64,000 bases of DNA, taken from positions 558,001 to 622,000 of the forward strand of contig AKCV02000015.1 in the NCBI GenBank assembly GCA_000272025.2. Reading direction: 5' to 3'. Position 1 is the first letter of the stretch. Every line of letters begins with the position of its first letter. This stretch comes from Imbroritus primus (GTDB lineage Bacteria > Pseudomonadota > Gammaproteobacteria > Burkholderiales > Burkholderiaceae). The notes beneath the pieces were generated by a model. That model saw only the letters and a list, made by a program, of their open reading frames with translations, was not told the DNA's origin and did no database searches. Shown here piece by piece: positions 52,724 through 64,000 of this stretch. Both the position numbers and the translations under genes were made by a program.

Positions 52724-53527
52724 TTGCAGATCGTTCCGATTCAGGCGTTTGACGATAACTATATCTGGGCGGTTCACGATGGCCATGCGGCGGCCATCGT
52801 CGATCCGGGCGATGCTGGGCCGGTTCTGCGTTTCCTGAAGGATAACGCTCTGCTGCTTGGCGCTATTGTAATCACTCATCACCACCGCGATCACGTTGGC
52901 GGGATCGGCGAGCTGCTCGACTACGCGCCGCGCGTGCGCGGACTCGACGGTGTGCTGCCGGTCATCGGCCCCGCCACCGAGGAGATTCCGCATCGCACGC
53001 GTGCCGTCGAGGAAGGGGAGACCGTGGAACTGGCGATGCCAGCACTGACGCTGCGCGTGCTCGAGGTGCCCGGACATACGCGCGGGCACGTGGCCTATGT
53101 GGGCGATGTCGATGGCCCGGTGCTGTTCTGCGGTGACACGCTGTTTGCCAGCGGATGCGGCCGGCTGTTCGAAGGTACGCCGGAGCAGATGCTGGCGTCG
53201 CTTGACAAGCTGGCGGCGCTGCCTGCACAGACGAGGGTGTATTGCGCGCATGAATATACGCGCTCAAATGTGGCATTTGCCAGGCACGTCGAGCCAGAGT
53301 CAGTGGCAATCGCCCAATGGCAGGAAGAGGTAGCGCGGCTGCGCCAAGCGGGGCAGCCGACGGTGCCGACCACGCTCGCACATGAGAAGCGTGTGAATCC
53401 TTTTCTGCGCAGCCGGGAGGACAGCGTGCGTCGTAACGTGATGATGCACGAAAGGATGACGAGTGATGCGGGGATATCGGACGCGGCGATGTTCGGGGCG
53501 CTGCGGCGCTGGAAAGATGGATTTTGA
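52724..53527 (+). CDS. gloB: GloB, hydroxyacylglutathione hydrolase (glyoxalase II)
   Basis: GloB hydrolyses S-lactoylglutathione to lactate and glutathione in methylglyoxal detoxification. The protein has 267 residues, the usual length. The metallo-beta-lactamase motif [11 protein letters not shown], the later histidines ([22 protein letters not shown]) and the metal-bridging Asp ([18 protein letters not shown]) are intact. The start is a TTG at 52724 with AGGAGG upstream, giving the typical N-terminus [15 protein letters not shown] more upstream non-ATG start is rejected for lack of family match. Confidence 0.94.
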   Translation: MQIVPIQAFDDNYIWAVHDGHAAAIVDPGDAGPVLRFLKDNALLLGAIVITHHHRDHVGGIGELLDYAPRVRGLDGVLPVIGPATEEIPHRTRAVEEGETVELAMPALTLRVLEVPGHTRGHVAYVGDVDGPVLFCGDTLFASGCGRLFEGTPEQMLASLDKLAALPAQTRVYCAHEYTRSNVAFARHVEPESVAIAQWQEEVARLRQAGQPTVPTTLAHEKRVNPFLRSREDSVRRNVMMHERMTSDAGISDAAMFGALRRWKDGF

Positions 53528-53536
53528 AAGGAAGCA

Positions 53537-53560
53537 GACGCCACCGCATCGGGTGGCGTC
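53537..53560. terminator. Hairpin between convergent gloB and the small secreted-peptide gene
   Basis: A perfect 9-bp stem (GACGCCACC and GGTGGCGTC) with a 6-base loop, 10 bases after gloB. The minus-strand side is followed by a partly T-rich tail, so it could also serve the peptide gene. Confidence 0.55.
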
Positions 53561-53602
53561 ATGGTATTGACGTGTTGATGCACGCAGTGCCGAAGCGACT
53601 GT

Positions 53603-53761
53603 TTAGTCCCAGTCAACATCCGGTGGAGGGGTGACGCAGATGAAGTTCCCGTAGTGATCCTGAACCACGATCATGTTCGGGCCGCAGATAGGATCTGCCG
53701 AGGCGGGGGTGAGCGCGGCCAGACCGATGATGGCGATCATTGCTGCAATCAGACTTCTCAT
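53603..53761 (-). CDS. Small secreted peptide, 52 residues
   Basis: This 52-residue precursor has a Sec signal (MRSLIAAMIAIIGLAALTPASA) and a mature part of about 30 residues with two cysteines (DPICGPNM, GNFICVTPPP) and an acidic end (DVDWD). AAGGAGA precedes the ATG at 53761, which decides against a longer in-frame start. The two cysteines could form one disulfide in the periplasm. I do not recognise a family. Confidence 0.7.
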   Translation of the reverse strand: MRSLIAAMIAIIGLAALTPASADPICGPNMIVVQDHYGNFICVTPPPDVDWD

Positions 53762-54096
53762 TGACTTCTCCTTAGGGACATCTTGTAGGCCAACTTGTAT
53801 GCGATTGGGAATCGCAGGGTCAGCGTAGCTGCTGCCCGGCAAAAGAGAAGGGCTTTTCACAATTGCACCGCAGATTTAGAAATGGCTTACTGCGGAATAA
53901 AGCGACAGGGGACAAGGTACGCGGTCCGGTTACATTTTCCGTCGCGCTGCGCGTGCTTGCGATCCGGGCACGACCCCGGAGCGGAAAGGCCGAGTGTGAA
54001 GCGATATATCGGGTCAGGGAAATGTAAATCCGATTGACGCGGCTGCCCGGGATTTTTACATTAGTGCATTTTTAGCATCCATCCACCGAGGAACTG
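53762..54096. other. Divergent intergenic region between the small peptide gene and mltD
   Basis: This 335-base gap holds the promoters of both genes. I see no credible open frame, hairpin with T-run or repeat. The right end is AT-rich (ATTTTTACATTAG), the likely mltD promoter zone. Confidence 0.5.
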
Positions 54097-55713
54097 ATGC
54101 GAATCATGCAATATCTCGCAGGATTGACAGTCGCGCTGCTGCTGTCGGCCTGCGCCACATCGACCACGGAGCCGGCGCGCGAAGCCGCCCGGCCCGCAAC
54201 GACCCGGCCGGTGTCGAATATTCCTCCCGATCTCGCCACGCCGCTGGTGGATCTGGACCGCGAACAAGTCAGCAACCTGAATGCCCCGGCGTCCAATATC
54301 TGGTCACGCATCCGCCGCGGTTTTGCCATGCCCGACCTGGAGTCCGATCTGGTCGAGGACCGTACGCAGTGGTATGCCAAGCGCCCTGACTATATGGAAC
54401 GCATGGTTGGGCGTTCGAGTCGCTATCTCTATCACATCGTCGAGGAGCTGGAGCGGCGCAACATGCCGACGGAACTGGCACTGCTGCCTTTCATCGAGAG
54501 CGCCTTCAATCCACAGGCGGTGTCGTCGGCCAAAGCCGCCGGCATGTGGCAGTTCATACCCAGCACCGGAAAATCGTTCAACCTGCAGCAGAACATGTTC
54601 CGCGACGAGCGGCGCGATGTGCTGGCGTCGACCGGCGCGGCGCTCGATTACCTGAGCAAGCTGTATGGCATGTTTGGCGACTGGCAGCTGGCGCTGGCGG
54701 CCTACAACTGGGGCGAAGGATCGGTGGCGCGGGCCATTGCGCGCAACGAGTCGCGCGGCCTGCCTGGCGACTACCTCAGCCTCAACATGCCGAACGAGAC
54801 GCGTTACTACGTTCCCAAGCTGCAGGCGGTGAAGAACATCATTGCCAATCCCGAACGCTATGGCGTGGTGCTGCCGGACATTCCGGATCATCCGTACTTC
54901 GTGACCGTGACCACGTCGCGCGACATCGATGTGGCGCTGGCTGCCAAGCTGGCAGGCCTGCCGCTCGAGGAATTCAAGGCGCTCAATCCGTCGTTCAACC
55001 ATCCGGTGATCATCGGCGCGTCGCGGCCGCAGATCCTGCTGCCGTACGACAATGCCGAGACCTTCCAGTACAACCTCAACACCTTCCGGGGCGGCCTGTC
55101 GAGCTGGACGGCGGTGACGGTCAACAGCCGGGAGCGGGTCGAGGCGCTGGCGGCACGCCTGAACCTGGACGCGGAAACGATCCGCGAGATCAACCGGATT
55201 CCGCGCGGCATGCGCCTGAAGGCCGGCTCGACGGTGGTGGTGCCGAAGTCGGACCGCACGCAGGGCGATATCAGCGCGACCATCGCCGAAAGCGGCACGA
55301 TGGCTGTGGAGCCGGATGTGCCGGATGCGCGCCGCGTGGTCGTCAAGGCGCGCAAGCGCGATACCGTGGCCGGCCTGGCCAAACGTTATGGCGTGACTGC
55401 CGGCCAGGTGCGGCAGTGGAACAAGCTCTCGGGCAATCGGCTTGATGCCGGTGAAAGCGTGGTGTTGATGCTGCCGGTACGCTCGGCCGTGGCGCGCCGT
55501 GCCGTGGAGGCGGATCGCGATGAGCCTGTGGCGCGCGGCAAGGCCCGCACGACTGCCAAGGCTGAGGCCAGATCCAGATCGGGCAAAGCGGTCGAGAAGC
55601 GGTCGGCACGACGCGAGGTGGTTGCGACGCCGCACAATGCGCGTGCCGGCAAAGTGGCGGTGAAGAAGGCGTCACCTGTCAAGGCATCTGCCAGCAAGAC
55701 ATCGCGCCGGTAA
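54097..55713 (+). CDS. mltD: MltD-like membrane-bound lytic transglycosylase with LysM repeats
   Basis: MltD cleaves the glycan strands of peptidoglycan during growth. The protein has 538 residues. A lipobox LSAC puts the lipid cysteine at residue 19. The SLT catalytic domain holds E134 in LLPFIESAFNPQA, then GMWQFIPSTG and ALAAYNWGEGSV. Two LysM-like modules follow at about 345-385 and 410-450 (the second: DTVAGLAKRYGVTAGQVRQWN). The C-terminal 75 residues are a very basic, low-complexity Lys/Arg/Ala tail. GAGGA precedes the ATG. The gloB-mltD proximity is common in proteobacteria. Confidence 0.92.
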   Translation: MRIMQYLAGLTVALLLSACATSTTEPAREAARPATTRPVSNIPPDLATPLVDLDREQVSNLNAPASNIWSRIRRGFAMPDLESDLVEDRTQWYAKRPDYMERMVGRSSRYLYHIVEELERRNMPTELALLPFIESAFNPQAVSSAKAAGMWQFIPSTGKSFNLQQNMFRDERRDVLASTGAALDYLSKLYGMFGDWQLALAAYNWGEGSVARAIARNESRGLPGDYLSLNMPNETRYYVPKLQAVKNIIANPERYGVVLPDIPDHPYFVTVTTSRDIDVALAAKLAGLPLEEFKALNPSFNHPVIIGASRPQILLPYDNAETFQYNLNTFRGGLSSWTAVTVNSRERVEALAARLNLDAETIREINRIPRGMRLKAGSTVVVPKSDRTQGDISATIAESGTMAVEPDVPDARRVVVKARKRDTVAGLAKRYGVTAGQVRQWNKLSGNRLDAGESVVLMLPVRSAVARRAVEADRDEPVARGKARTTAKAEARSRSGKAVEKRSARREVVATPHNARAGKVAVKKASPVKASASKTSRR

Positions 55714-55853
55714 GAGCGCTGTAAGGATTGCGTCGCACACTCGGTCTCATCCGGAGCCTGTGCCCCCTGTACTGACGTGCAAAGGGCGGCACGCTCCCAA
55801 CACAATTGCCGGGTGTGGCTTCGCGCCATGCACCAGGCAGGAGGAGACCCGCA

Positions 55854-57749
55854 ATGCCGCGTTACGAGGACTTCTATCGCCATTCGATCGAGCAGCCCGA
55901 AGCGTTCTGGGCGGATCAGGCCAAGCTGATCGACTGGCATGAGCCCTGGACCGAGGTTCTGGACACGACCCGGTCGCCTTTTACGCGGTGGTTTTCCGGC
56001 GGCCGCACCAATCTGTGCCACAACGCGGTCGATCGCCATCTTGCGGAACGCGCAGCGCAACCGGCGCTTATCTACATTTCCACCGAAACCGGCATCGAGC
56101 GTACGTACACGTATGCGGAACTGCATGCCGAGGTGGTGCGCATGGCTGCCATCATGCAGGGTCTTGGCGTACAGCGCGGCGATCGGGTGCTGATCTACAT
56201 GCCCATGATTGCCGAAGCAGCCTTCGCCATGCTGGCCTGTACGCGTATCGGGGCGATTCATTCGGTGGTATTCGGCGGGTTTGCCTCGGTGAGCCTGGCA
56301 TCGCGCATCGACGATGCAGCACCCAAGCTCATTGTCAGCGCCGATGCGGGGTCGCGCGGTGGCAAGGTGGTAGCGTACAAGCCCTTGCTGGACGAGGCGC
56401 TGCAGCGCGCAGCGCATCAGCCCGAGCACGTGCTGCTGGTGGACCGGGGGCTGGCGCCCATGGCGCATGTGCCGGGGCGCGATGTCGACTACGCCGGCGC
56501 CCGCGTCCAGGTTGCCAATGCCGATGTGCCGTGCGTCTGGCTCGAGTCCAACGAACCCTCGTATATCCTCTATACCTCCGGCACCACCGGCAAGCCCAAG
56601 GGCGTGCAGCGCGATACAGGCGGCTATGCAGTCGCCCTCGCCGCATCGATGCGCCTCATCTTCGGCGGGCAGCCGGGCGATACGATGTTCACCACGTCCG
56701 ATATCGGCTGGGTGGTGGGACATAGCTACATTATCTACGGACCGCTGCTGGCCGGCATGGCCACGGTAATGTACGAAGGCACGCCACTGCGTCCGGATGC
56801 CGCGGTCTGGTGGCGCATCGTCGAGCAGTACAAGGTCAACCAGATGTTCAGTGCGCCCACTGCGATCCGTGTACTGAAAAAGCAGGATCCGGCGCTGCTC
56901 AAGCGCCACGACCTGTCGTCGCTGCGGACCTTGTTCCTGGCTGGCGAGCCGCTCGACGAACCGACCGGCCGCTGGATCCACGAGGCCATCGGCAAGCCGG
57001 TGGTCGACAACTACTGGCAGACGGAAACCGGTTGGCCCATGCTGGCGCTGGCGCGCGGCGTGGAAGACTTGCCCGGCAAGTTCGGGTCGCCAGGCCTGCC
57101 GGTCTATGGCTTCAAGCTGGACGTGCTGGACGAACTGACGGGCGAGCCTTGCGCAGTTGGCCAGAAGGGCGTGCTGACGCTGGCTGCGCCGCTGCCGCCG
57201 GGCTGCATGTCGACCATCTGGAACAACGATGCGCGCTTCGTCGATACCTACTGGTCGGCGTTTCCCGGCCGTCAGCTGTATTCGAGTTTCGACTGGGGCA
57301 TGCGTGACGAGGACGGCTACGTGTACATCCTGGGGCGTACCGACGATGTCATCAACGTCGCCGGCCACCGGCTGGGCACACGCGAGATCGAAGAGAGCCT
57401 CAGTTCCCACGCCGCCGTGGCCGAGGTGGCGGTGGTCGGCGTCGAGGACAAGATCAAGGGGCAGGCTGCCATCGCATTTGCCATTGTGCGCGACGCCGCG
57501 CGCGTCGCCACGACCGAGGGCCGGCTCGCGCTCGAGGGCGAACTGATGAAGACGGTGGAGGGCCAGCTCGGCGCAGTGGCGCGGCCGGCGCGCATCTATT
57601 TCGTCAACGCGTTGCCGAAGACCCGTTCGGGCAAGCTGCTGCGGCGCGCCATGCAAGCCGTGGCGGAAGGGCGTGATCCTGGTGATCTCACGACCATCGA
57701 GGACCCGACGGCGCTAGATCAGGTGCGTGGTGCTTTGAGCGGCACATAA
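55854..57749 (+). CDS. prpE: PrpE, propionyl-CoA synthetase
   Basis: PrpE is an AMP-forming ligase that activates propionate to propionyl-CoA. The protein has 631 residues. The AMP-binding P-loop (ILYTSGTTGKPKGVQRDTGG), VDNYWQTETGWPM and the C-terminal lysine motif KTRSGKLLRR are intact. SIEQPEAFWADQAKLIDWHEPW at the N-terminus and the whole layout fit PrpE better than acetyl-CoA synthetase. The ATG at 55854 has GGAGGAG upstream. No other methylcitrate-cycle genes lie nearby. Confidence 0.92.
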   Translation: MPRYEDFYRHSIEQPEAFWADQAKLIDWHEPWTEVLDTTRSPFTRWFSGGRTNLCHNAVDRHLAERAAQPALIYISTETGIERTYTYAELHAEVVRMAAIMQGLGVQRGDRVLIYMPMIAEAAFAMLACTRIGAIHSVVFGGFASVSLASRIDDAAPKLIVSADAGSRGGKVVAYKPLLDEALQRAAHQPEHVLLVDRGLAPMAHVPGRDVDYAGARVQVANADVPCVWLESNEPSYILYTSGTTGKPKGVQRDTGGYAVALAASMRLIFGGQPGDTMFTTSDIGWVVGHSYIIYGPLLAGMATVMYEGTPLRPDAAVWWRIVEQYKVNQMFSAPTAIRVLKKQDPALLKRHDLSSLRTLFLAGEPLDEPTGRWIHEAIGKPVVDNYWQTETGWPMLALARGVEDLPGKFGSPGLPVYGFKLDVLDELTGEPCAVGQKGVLTLAAPLPPGCMSTIWNNDARFVDTYWSAFPGRQLYSSFDWGMRDEDGYVYILGRTDDVINVAGHRLGTREIEESLSSHAAVAEVAVVGVEDKIKGQAAIAFAIVRDAARVATTEGRLALEGELMKTVEGQLGAVARPARIYFVNALPKTRSGKLLRRAMQAVAEGRDPGDLTTIEDPTALDQVRGALSGT

Positions 57750-57796
57750 CGGGCGGAAAAAGGGTGGACGGTGAGGGCGGACATCGGTCTGCGCCG

Positions 57797-57825
57797 TTGA
57801 AGAAAAAGCGCTCTCAGGGTATAAT
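57797..57825 (+). promoter_or_regulatory. Sigma-70 promoter of carA
   Basis: A -35 TTGAAG at 57797-57802 and a perfect -10 TATAAT at 57820-57825 are separated by 17 bases. The start would lie near 57832, about 200 bases before carA, leaving a long leader. Confidence 0.8.
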
Positions 57826-58033
57826 CGTCAGGTTTAAGTTCAGAAACCCATCACCCTAGCGCCTACCGCAATCTACCTTCCGCCTGCCGACCCGGTTTTC
57901 GTCATTTTTGCCTGTTTTGCGCCTATTCTGTGTGCATGCGGGCCGCACGAAAACGGCGTCATCCGCCCGGCTGTCCTGCCGCGGATGTGAAGGTCGGCTT
58001 CCAGGCGTGAGCGGAGCGGCAGCAGGGTGAACC

Positions 58034-59200
58034 ATGCAGGAGCTACCCGTGTTGCCGTCTTTACCCCCAGCCATTCTCGCGCTTGCAGACGGCACGGTCT
58101 TTCGTGGCTATTCCATCGGTGCGTCCGGTCATACGATCGGCGAAGTGGTGTTCAACACCGCACTGACCGGGTATCAGGAAATCCTGACCGACCCGAGCTA
58201 TTCCCGCCAGATCGTGACCCTGACCTACCCGCATATCGGGAATGTCGGCGTGAATGGCGAGGACATCGAAGCCACCAAAGTCCATGCCGCCGGCCTGATC
58301 ATCCGCGACCTGCCGATCCTGGCCTCCAATTTCCGTAAGGAACACACGCTGGCCCATTATCTCAAGCAGGAGAAAGTGGTGGCCATTGCCGGCATCGATA
58401 CCCGCAAGCTGACACGCCTGCTGCGCGAGAAAGGTGCGCAGAACGGCTGCATTCTCTCCGGCGAGGACAATGTCCAGAAGGCCATCGACCTGGCCCGTTC
58501 GTTCCCTGGCCTGGCGGGCATGGATCTCGCCAAGGTCGTGTCGGTGACCGAGCCGTACGAATGGACGCAGCGCGAATGGGCGCTCGACAAGGGTGACGGC
58601 GCACCTGGCTACCGCACGCTGACGGAGCCGCGTTTCCACGTGGTGGCCTATGACTACGGCGTGAAGTTCAACATCCTGCGCATGCTGGCCGAGCGCGGCT
58701 GCAAGGTCACCGTGCTGCCGGCACAGGCCACGGCCGCCGACGCGCTGGCGCTCAATCCGGACGGCATCTTCCTGTCGAACGGCCCTGGCGATCCGGAGCC
58801 GTGCGACTACGCCATCCGCGCCACGGCCGAGCTGATCGAGAAAGGGATTCCGACCTTCGGCATCTGCCTCGGACACCAGATCATGGGCCTGGCCTCGGGC
58901 GCCAAGACTGTGAAGATGGCCTGTGGTCACCATGGCGCCAACCATCCGGTAAAAGACCTGGATGATGGCCGCGTGGTGATCACCTCGCAGAACCACGGCT
59001 TTGCCGTCGATACCGATAGCCTGCCTGCCAACCTGCGCGCCACGCATGTGTCGCTGTTCGACGGCACGCTGCAGGGCATGGTCCGTACCGACCGCCCGGC
59101 GTTCAGCTTCCAGGGCCACCCGGAAGCCTCGCCTGGTCCGCACGACATTGCCTACCTGTTCGACCGCTTCACCGCGATGATGGCGGAGGTGCGGAAGTAA
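58034..59200 (+). CDS. carA: CarA, carbamoyl-phosphate synthase small subunit
   Basis: CarA supplies ammonia from glutamine to CarB for carbamoyl phosphate, the precursor of arginine and pyrimidines. The protein has 388 residues. The N-terminal domain begins [20 protein letters not shown]. The class I amidotransferase domain has the nucleophile in [13 protein letters not shown] and the His-Glu dyad in [14 protein letters not shown]. The ATG at 58034 is used; a GTG nearby would shorten the protein by a few residues. carB follows after the intervening leuE. Confidence 0.96.
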   Translation: MQELPVLPSLPPAILALADGTVFRGYSIGASGHTIGEVVFNTALTGYQEILTDPSYSRQIVTLTYPHIGNVGVNGEDIEATKVHAAGLIIRDLPILASNFRKEHTLAHYLKQEKVVAIAGIDTRKLTRLLREKGAQNGCILSGEDNVQKAIDLARSFPGLAGMDLAKVVSVTEPYEWTQREWALDKGDGAPGYRTLTEPRFHVVAYDYGVKFNILRMLAERGCKVTVLPAQATAADALALNPDGIFLSNGPGDPEPCDYAIRATAELIEKGIPTFGICLGHQIMGLASGAKTVKMACGHHGANHPVKDLDDGRVVITSQNHGFAVDTDSLPANLRATHVSLFDGTLQGMVRTDRPAFSFQGHPEASPGPHDIAYLFDRFTAMMAEVRK

Positions 59201-59242
59201 GGCACGCCGCGAGACGGCGCGCCTGATTCACGGAGAACTGCA

Positions 59243-59914
59243 ATGAATGCCCTGATGAGCACGTTCGGCATCACCGATTTCTGGACCTTTCTGCTGGGCA
59301 CGATTGTCATCGTGCTACTGCCGGGCCCGAATTCGCTGTACGTGCTCAGTGTGGCGGCGCAACGCGGTGTGGCGGCAGGGTATCGTGGCGCGTGCGGGGT
59401 GTTCCTCGGCGATGCGATCCTGATGCTGCTGTCGGCGGGCGGCGTGGCTTCGCTGCTCAAGACGAGTCCCGAGCTGTTCTACGTGGTGAAGTACATCGGC
59501 GCGGCGTACCTGGCCTGGATCGGCCTGCAGATGCTGCGTGGCGCGTGGCGTAACTGGCGCGAACGCGGTGTGCTGACCCCGGTGGAAGCCCCCCCGCAAC
59601 GCGAGGACTTGCTGCAGCCGTTCCGCAAGGCGCTGCTGGTCAGCCTGCTGAATCCGAAGGCGATCCTGTTTTTCGTGTCGTTCTTCATCCAGTTCGTCGA
59701 CCCGGCCTATGCGCATCCGGCCTTGTCGTTCGCCATCCTCGGGGTGGCGTGCGAGCTGGTCAGCGCGACCTACCTGACGGTGGTGATTTTTCTCGGCGCA
59801 CGCCTGGCGGACCATTTCCGTCGCCGCCGCGCGCTGTCCGCAGGCCTCGGAGGCGGGGTCGGCACACTGTTTATCGGCTTTGGCGCCAAACTGGCGACGG
59901 CCACACTGAATTGA
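59243..59914 (+). CDS. leuE: LysE/LeuE-family amino-acid exporter
   Basis: RhtB/LysE proteins export amino acids. The protein has 223 residues with six membrane helices. [19 protein letters not shown] and the conserved [19 protein letters not shown] are family marks and closest in pattern to LeuE. It lies between carA and carB with short gaps (42 and 16 bases), so it is co-transcribed with pyrimidine/arginine genes. Its true substrate in this organism is not shown by the sequence. Confidence 0.88.
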   Translation: MNALMSTFGITDFWTFLLGTIVIVLLPGPNSLYVLSVAAQRGVAAGYRGACGVFLGDAILMLLSAGGVASLLKTSPELFYVVKYIGAAYLAWIGLQMLRGAWRNWRERGVLTPVEAPPQREDLLQPFRKALLVSLLNPKAILFFVSFFIQFVDPAYAHPALSFAILGVACELVSATYLTVVIFLGARLADHFRRRRALSAGLGGGVGTLFIGFGAKLATATLN

Positions 59915-59930
59915 AATTAGAGAGAGCGTA

Positions 59931-63170
<3,240 letters not shown>

Positions 63171-63246
63171 GGTCCAATACGCTTCAAGAAGGCGAATGTC
63201 CGCTGCGCCCGCTCCATGCATCATGGGCGGGTGTGCGGCCCTTGCC

Positions 63247-63276
63247 TTGAATCTGGCCGGGAAATTGGCCTAAACT
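63247..63276 (+). promoter_or_regulatory. Possible greA promoter
   Basis: TTGAAT at 63247-63252 and TAAACT at 63271-63276 are 18 bases apart. The match is moderate. It lies about 100 bases before greA. Confidence 0.35.
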
Positions 63277-63374
63277 ACGTCATAACCCATCAGTCAAACT
63301 GACAGCCGCGGTTGAGCGGATTGCGCACAGTGCGCGTCACGCTCCGCTGCGGCTCATTTTTTTGTCGAGAGACT

Positions 63375-63851
63375 ATGAGCACTATTCCCATTACCACGCG
63401 TGGCGCCGAGATGTTGCGCGAGGAACTGCACCGTCTGAAGGCCGTGGAACGGCCGAACGTGATCAACGCGATTTCCGAGGCGCGCGCACAGGGTGACTTG
63501 TCGGAGAACGCCGAGTACGATGCCGCGAAGGAAAAACAGGCTTTTATCGAAGGCCGTATCCTGGAGATCGAAGCCAAGCTGTCGGCCGCGCAAGTCATCG
63601 ACCCGAGCCAGCTCGATACCGATGGCCGCATCGTGTTTGGCGCGACGGTGGAACTCGAGGACCTGGAATCGGGCAAAGCCGTGACCTACCAGATCGTCGG
63701 CGATGATGAAGCCGATCTGGAAAGCGGCAAGATTTCTGTCAGTTCGCCGATCGCACGCGCGCTGATCGGCAAGTTCGAAGGCGATGTTGCCACCGTGGTG
63801 GCGCCCGCTGGCGACCGCGAGTACGAAGTCCTGGCCGTCAAATACCTCTGA
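63375..63851 (+). CDS. greA: GreA, transcription elongation factor
   Basis: GreA binds stalled RNA polymerase and stimulates transcript cleavage. The protein has 158 residues, the standard length. The N-terminal coiled coil runs from about residue 8 to 75. The acidic tip lies in [21 protein letters not shown], the family signature. The FKBP-like C-terminal domain follows ([29 protein letters not shown]). The ATG at 63375 gives the usual start ([17 protein letters not shown]). Confidence 0.97.
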   Translation: MSTIPITTRGAEMLREELHRLKAVERPNVINAISEARAQGDLSENAEYDAAKEKQAFIEGRILEIEAKLSAAQVIDPSQLDTDGRIVFGATVELEDLESGKAVTYQIVGDDEADLESGKISVSSPIARALIGKFEGDVATVVAPAGDREYEVLAVKYL

Positions 63852-64000
63852 TGATGCCGCACCGCGTTTCCCTGCTGCTTGCGACCGTCTGGGCCGGCAG
63901 CCTCTGGACCATCGGTTACCTGGTGGCGCCGACGCTGTTTGCCGTGCTCGATGATCGCCAGGTGGCAGGCATGATCGCGGGACGACTGTTCCGCGCCGAG
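63851..64000 (+). CDS. DUF4149-type membrane protein, N-terminal part (partial)
   Basis: The ATG at 63851 shares its A with the greA stop; a second in-frame ATG follows at once. The 50 visible residues start [20 protein letters not shown], a membrane segment, and continue with GYLVAPTLFAVLDDRQVAG. This pattern and the place after greA fit the DUF4149 proteins found there in Burkholderiaceae. The gene runs off the right edge. Confidence 0.75.
   Translation, partial: MMPHRVSLLLATVWAGSLWTIGYLVAPTLFAVLDDRQVAGMIAGRLFRAE

Noticed and set aside
55386-57656. Minus-strand open frame of 756 codons across mltD and prpE
   Set aside because: It runs antisense to two clear genes and its His/Arg-rich composition is typical of antisense shadows in GC-rich DNA.

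Overview
The window is a dense, GC-rich chromosomal segment of a betaproteobacterium. It is most likely a member of the Burkholderiaceae in the Cupriavidus/Ralstonia group. This rests on the carA-leuE-carB-greA-DUF4149 order, two orphan Bug-type (TctC-like) periplasmic receptors, a pel exopolysaccharide operon, an LCHR-type ChrA and many small LysR/GntR-controlled catabolic clusters. It looks chromosomal: it carries pyrimidine biosynthesis, greA, dnaQ, rnhA, gloB and a tRNA-Val gene, and I see no insertion sequence, phage gene or CRISPR array. The genus is an inference.

Layout. 1-9.9 kb: the 3' end of pelA, then pelBCDEFG, a tightly overlapping operon for c-di-GMP-controlled Pel polysaccharide, closed by a strong terminator. 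10.3-12.1 kb: a KGG-repeat stress protein and a chromate transporter. 12.2-15.8 kb (minus strand): glpK-glpD and an overlapping acidic protein of unknown function. 16.1-18.1 kb: purU and dinB. 18.1-21.0 kb: surface-polysaccharide genes (an AT-rich FkbM methyltransferase, an O-antigen ligase/polymerase, a family-25 glycosyltransferase). 21.2-25.0 kb: a TRAP transporter operon of the TakP (2-oxoacid) type. 25.2-27.2 kb: two tandem GH114 glycosidases (probable galactosaminidases), one secreted and one a lipoprotein. 27.4-31.8 kb: a DUF1488 protein, a LysR regulator and a CoA-transferase/Bug receptor/enoyl-CoA hydratase operon. 31.9-38.5 kb: a second LysR divergent from a five-gene CoA-ester operon (hydratase, acyl-CoA dehydrogenase, class III CoA-transferase, MmgE/PrpD, CitE-like lyase) that resembles mesaconate/itaconate-type C5-dicarboxylate catabolism.

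38.5-49.8 kb: an HD-domain hydrolase, then an unusual catabolic island. It combines a complete Rieske oxygenase system (reductase, ferredoxin, alpha, beta) with a 2-hydroxyacid dehydrogenase, an IlvD/Edd sugar-acid dehydratase, a cupin, an aldehyde dehydrogenase like 2-oxoglutarate semialdehyde dehydrogenase, a GntR/FadR-type regulator and a Bug receptor. A 17-bp perfect inverted repeat lies in one divergent promoter of the island and related sites lie in the other, so one regulator probably controls the whole island. I consider this the best candidate for an undescribed pathway.

50.1-55.7 kb: housekeeping genes (tRNA-Val(CAC), dnaQ, rnhA, a yafS-like methyltransferase, gloB, mltD) and a small secreted peptide. 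55.9-64 kb: prpE, then carA, leuE, carB, greA and the start of a DUF4149 gene.

Two themes recur. The first is surface carbohydrate: Pel, O-antigen genes, and GH114 enzymes whose family attacks galactosamine polymers chemically like Pel. The second is opportunistic uptake and oxidation of organic acids through TRAP and Bug binding proteins and CoA-ester pathways.
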